Part shown: positions 61,275 to 64,000 of the stretch, one piece after another
Numbering within the stretch: position 1 is the first letter of the stretch
Layout of the letters: each line of letters starts with the position of its first letter
The notes under the pieces: model-generated
The model's input: only the letters and a program-made list of their open reading frames with translations
What the model was told of the DNA's origin: nothing
The model's database searches: none
Made by a program: the position numbers and the translations under genes
Source of the DNA: Pigmentiphaga sp.
GTDB taxonomy: Bacteria > Pseudomonadota > Gammaproteobacteria > Burkholderiales > Burkholderiaceae_B
DNA: 64,000 nt
Direction of reading: 5' to 3'
NCBI GenBank assembly: GCA_023228945.1
Contig: JALOAI010000014.1
Coordinates: forward strand, 80,689 to 144,688

Positions 61275-62435
61275 CTACATCCGTTTGGCAACTTCTTCGA
61301 GCATGACTTCGGTGGCGCCGCCTCCGATGGTGAGGATGCGAGCATCCCGCGCCATGCGCTCGATGGGAGTCCCTATGATATAGCCGGTGCCGCCATGCAA
61401 TTGCAGGCAGGTATGTACCACTTCCTGCAAGGTCTCGGCGCCAAAGGCCTTGAGCATGGACACTTCGCGCACGGTGTCCTGGCCTTCATCGATCATTTGG
61501 GCGCATTGATAGGTCAGCGCGCGCACCGCGGCCGCCTTGGCGGCCACCCAGGCGAGCTTGTTGCGCACCACGGGCTGCTCCCAGAGAGGTTTGCCAAAGG
61601 CCTGGCGGGTGCGCAAGTAATCCACCGTGAGCTCGATCGCCTTGGCGCAGGAGCCCGAGACCAGGGCGCCCACGACCAGGCGCTCGTTCTGGAAGGTGCT
61701 CATAATGTAGTAGAAGCCTTTGCCCTCTTCGCCCAGCAAGGCGTCGGGCGCCACCAGCGCGTCATCAAGATACAGCTCGGCGGTGTCGGAGCAGCGCCAG
61801 CCGTGCTTATCGAACTGGCGCGCGATCTTCAGGCCGGGGTTGTCTTTCTCGACGATAAACAGCGAAATGCCCCGGCTACCCTTGGCCTCGGGATCGGTTC
61901 GCGCCGCCACGATATAGACGTCGCCATACACGCCATTGGTGATGAACATTTTCGAGCCGTGGATGCGCCAACCCTGGCCGGTTCTGATCGCCCGGGCCTT
62001 GAGCCCGGCCACGTCGGAACCGGCATGCGGCTCGGTCACGCAGATGGCGCCCACCTCGTCGCCGGCGCAGGCCGGCGGCAGGTAGCGCTGCTTTTGTTCC
62101 GGCGTGCCGCGATGCGCAATATGCGAAATCGACATATCGCTATGCACCGTGAGCGCCGCCGCCACGCCGCCATACGACGAACGCGCCAGCTCTTCGCCCA
62201 GGACGACCGACGATAACGCGCCCAGGCCGCCTCCCCCGTACTCCGGGGGATGGCGCATGCCAAGAAAACCCAGGCTTCCGAATTGGCGAAAAACCTCGCG
62301 CGGGATCTCGCCCGCGCTTTCCCAGGCATCCCCGTTGGGAACAATGACCTCATTGACGAAGCGCCGGACCTGCTGCCGCACCATGCGCAGGGTGTCGTCG
62401 AGCAGCTCGGGCTCCTGGAACTCAAACTCAGTCAT
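61275..62435 (-). CDS. Acyl-CoA dehydrogenase
   Basis: A 386-residue FAD enzyme. GMRHPPEYGGGGLGALSSVV, ICVTEPHAGSDVAGLKARA and the C-terminal LQLHGGTGYIIGTPIERMAR are standard. The catalytic glutamate of short-chain enzymes (EGT) is replaced by GG in TIGGGATEVM, while NERLVVGALVSG carries a Glu at the position used by isovaleryl- and long-chain-type dehydrogenases, which suits a branched substrate. It is the first gene of the second catabolic unit, with a 16-bp palindrome 20 bp upstream of its ATG. Confidence 0.93.
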   Translation of the reverse strand: MTEFEFQEPELLDDTLRMVRQQVRRFVNEVIVPNGDAWESAGEIPREVFRQFGSLGFLGMRHPPEYGGGGLGALSSVVLGEELARSSYGGVAAALTVHSDMSISHIAHRGTPEQKQRYLPPACAGDEVGAICVTEPHAGSDVAGLKARAIRTGQGWRIHGSKMFITNGVYGDVYIVAARTDPEAKGSRGISLFIVEKDNPGLKIARQFDKHGWRCSDTAELYLDDALVAPDALLGEEGKGFYYIMSTFQNERLVVGALVSGSCAKAIELTVDYLRTRQAFGKPLWEQPVVRNKLAWVAAKAAAVRALTYQCAQMIDEGQDTVREVSMLKAFGAETLQEVVHTCLQLHGGTGYIIGTPIERMARDARILTIGGGATEVMLEEVAKRM

Positions 62436-62454
62436 GGCTATTCGCCTTCGGAAT

Positions 62455-62470
62455 CGGGTGGCGCCACCCG
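62455..62470. promoter_or_regulatory. Perfect 16-bp palindrome upstream of the acyl-CoA dehydrogenase gene
   Basis: CGGGTGGCGCCACCCG is fully self-complementary and lies 20 bp before the start of the second catabolic unit, in the 146-bp space after the binding-protein gene. It could be an operator or, as RNA, a stem near the ribosome site. It differs from the palindrome in front of the dioxygenase operon. Confidence 0.4.
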
Positions 62471-62581
62471 GTTGCTATGAACCACCGTACCACGGGAGAA
62501 ACGCTGCCCCGAAGCAGGCGCGGAAATCCACGGGAGGCGGGTAACGCCGCCGGAACATCCGAACGGCGCCCCCCATGGGCC

Positions 62582-63742
62582 TTACTTGACGACCCGGTAG
62601 TTCTCGATGCCCGGATCGGCCTTCAGCAGAAACAATTGCGGCGCCGCCAGGTGGTCCGTAGCGCTGTACGAGACCGGCGTCATGGTGCCCGTGTCGAGGT
62701 CCTTGAGTTGATTCAGTTGCTCGATCGTGCATTTCCAGGTGAGCTCCTTGCCACAACCGCGCATGGCTTCGATCAGCGCGCGGGTGGAGGCATAGCCCGT
62801 AAAGGTATAGCGGTTGACCTTCGCCTGTTCCTCGGCCGACAGGTGCTTGGCGACCTTCTCCATGAAGCCCTTGGCCTCGGGCGAGTCTTCAAGGTAAACA
62901 TAGTCGACCACATACACGTTCTCGGCGGCGGGCCCCATCAGCTTGACGGCAGCCGGCACGCGCGAGACGTACGTGACCCCCATGGGGATCTTGTGGCCGA
63001 TGCGTTCGAGCTCGCGCGCCATCGTCACGTTCTCGCCCAATACGCCGCCGGCCATCAGGATCTCGGCGCCGGCCTGGCGCACGCGCAGGATCTCGGACGA
63101 GAAGTCGGTTTGGCCTTTTTTGTAGATCTGGCGTGACACGACGTCGAGATTCTTGTCTTTTTCGACTTTCTCGAAGCCGCGCCGGACGTCTTCGCCGTAG
63201 TCGTCGTCCTGCGAAATCAACGCCCACTTTTTGCCCGGATAGCGATCCGCCAGCCGGCCGACCAGATCGGAGACGGCGTCGGCCATGTCGTAGCCCACGA
63301 CGAAAATATTGTCGATCACGGGATCGTAGAGCCCGCGGTGCGTGGTCACGGGCGCCATGGCGGGAATGCCCGACTGCTGGAACAAGGGCATGGCGGCCAG
63401 CGATTGCGCCGTGCCGGACACCGCGGTAAGCGCGAACACCTTGTCGCTGTTGATCAACTTGCGCACGCCCTGGATCGTGCGCGATGGCACGTAACCGTCG
63501 TCTTCGGATACCAGGCGGAGTGTGCGGCCATTGACACCGCCGGCGGCGTTGGCTTCGGCGATGGCGACACGCACCCCCAGGTTGTGGGCCACGCCCAGTA
63601 AGGCCGGGGGCCCGGTGAGCGGCACGATATCGCCCAGCACGATTTCGGTATCGGTAACTCCTTGCTGTTGGGCTGCGGCGGGAGCCAGGGCTCCGAGGTT
63701 CAGCAGACCCAGTACGGCAAGGGTGGTAAGTCTCCTTCTCAT
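62582..63742 (-). CDS. ABC transporter substrate-binding protein, branched-chain amino acid (LivJ/HAAT) type
   Basis: A 386-residue periplasmic protein: signal peptide MRRRLTTLAVLGLLNLGALA ending PAAAQQ, then VTDTEIVLGDIVPLTGPPAL, AEANAAGGVNGRTLRLVSED and GYVPSRTIQGVRKLINSDKV. AAGGAG precedes the ATG at 63742. Homologues next to CoA-ester catabolic genes often bind aromatic or alicyclic carboxylates rather than amino acids; here the position upstream of the dehydrogenase unit suggests import of the pathway substrate. The permease and ATPase genes would lie beyond the right edge. Confidence 0.92.
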   Translation of the reverse strand: MRRRLTTLAVLGLLNLGALAPAAAQQQGVTDTEIVLGDIVPLTGPPALLGVAHNLGVRVAIAEANAAGGVNGRTLRLVSEDDGYVPSRTIQGVRKLINSDKVFALTAVSGTAQSLAAMPLFQQSGIPAMAPVTTHRGLYDPVIDNIFVVGYDMADAVSDLVGRLADRYPGKKWALISQDDDYGEDVRRGFEKVEKDKNLDVVSRQIYKKGQTDFSSEILRVRQAGAEILMAGGVLGENVTMARELERIGHKIPMGVTYVSRVPAAVKLMGPAAENVYVVDYVYLEDSPEAKGFMEKVAKHLSAEEQAKVNRYTFTGYASTRALIEAMRGCGKELTWKCTIEQLNQLKDLDTGTMTPVSYSATDHLAAPQLFLLKADPGIENYRVVK

Positions 63743-63813
63743 GGTAGCTCCTTGGAATATCGGCTTGCGCCGGGGTGGTGTATCTGAATGTCCCAACCTA
63801 CGCCCGCGCTTCA

Positions 63814-64000
63814 CAAGGAAACGCCGGGCCGCCCCAAGTTTCCCCGACCCCCTGGGGGGCCTGACGCATAGCGGCAGGTATGGGGGCGCTCTCAAGGAAA
63901 CGCCGGGCCGCCCCAAGTTTCCTTGACCCCCTCGGGGGGCCTGACGCATAGCGGCAGGTATGGGGGCGCTCTCAAGGAAACGCCGGGCCGCCCCAAGTTT
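63814..64000. repeat. Tandem repeat of about 79-80 bp at the right edge, continuing beyond
   Basis: Copies start at 63814, 63893 and 63973 (the last cut by the window end). Each has CGCCGGGCCGCCCCAAG, a CCCCC..GGGGGG stem, CTGACGCATAGCGGCAGGTA and TGGGGGCGCTCTCAAGG. The core is the complement of the one in the 50734 array. The 72 bases before it, after the binding-protein gene start, show no other feature. Confidence 0.9.

Noticed and set aside
63814..64000. CRISPR array at the right edge
   Set aside because: The whole 79-80-bp unit repeats without variable spacers.

Overview
The window is GC-rich chromosomal DNA from a beta-proteobacterium. The Alcaligenaceae (Bordetella/Achromobacter-like group) fit best: there are three solute receptors of the Bug/TctC type that is expanded in that family, the gene order rpsB-tsf-pyrH-frr-uppS-cdsA-dxr-rseP-bamA-skp-lpxD-fabZ-lpxA-lpxB-rnhB is the standard beta-proteobacterial one, and interspersed GC-rich palindromic repeats carry a CTTGGGGCGGCCCGGCG core. 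I saw no rRNA, tRNA, CRISPR array, intact insertion sequence or phage.

Left part (1-24 kb, accessory). A truncated BenE-type transporter and a glutathione S-transferase precede the prkA-yeaH-spoVR stress operon. Next come small catabolic units, each pairing a Bug receptor with an enzyme: amidase + Bug; isocitrate-lyase/PEP-mutase-like enzyme + Bug under a divergent LysR; and Bug divergent from a ThDP-dependent decarboxylase, with two near-identical operators and a MarR gene close by. Between them lie a VapBC-like toxin-antitoxin pair bracketed by a duplicated, frameshifted LysR 3' end, gene remnants, acetoacetyl-CoA synthetase, an RcnB-like protein, a pirin and a DUF1254 lipoprotein.

Middle part (22-45.5 kb, core). 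ppsA and its regulator ppsR are divergent. A long minus-strand superoperon runs from rpsB down to rnhB and a TrmH-family methyltransferase, covering translation factors, isoprenoid and undecaprenyl-phosphate synthesis, CDP-diacylglycerol, outer-membrane protein assembly and lipid A. map-glnD runs divergently from rpsB.

Right part (45.5-64 kb). A dense CoA-thioester catabolic island on the minus strand. One 11-gene unit (Rieske oxygenase alpha and beta, crotonase, SDR, alpha/beta hydrolase, ketosynthase-OB fusion, thiolase, crotonase, CrtI-like flavoprotein, methylsuccinyl-CoA-dehydrogenase-like enzyme, class III CoA-transferase) is divergent from a [2Fe-2S] ferredoxin across a perfect palindrome. 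A second unit (acyl-CoA dehydrogenase, transglutaminase-like protein, alpha-methylacyl-CoA racemase, crotonase) starts behind a 16-bp palindrome, and a branched-chain-amino-acid-type binding protein lies upstream. Together they suggest ring or side-chain oxidation of an alpha-methyl-branched alicyclic, terpenoid or aromatic acid via CoA esters. I cannot name the substrate, and this is the best candidate for an undescribed system.

Two relics resembling the omega-RNA/right end of IS605/IS1341 (TnpB) elements occur without tnpB. One sits in frame inside the 5' end of a crotonase gene. A three-copy 75-bp tandem repeat similarly extends a second crotonase.
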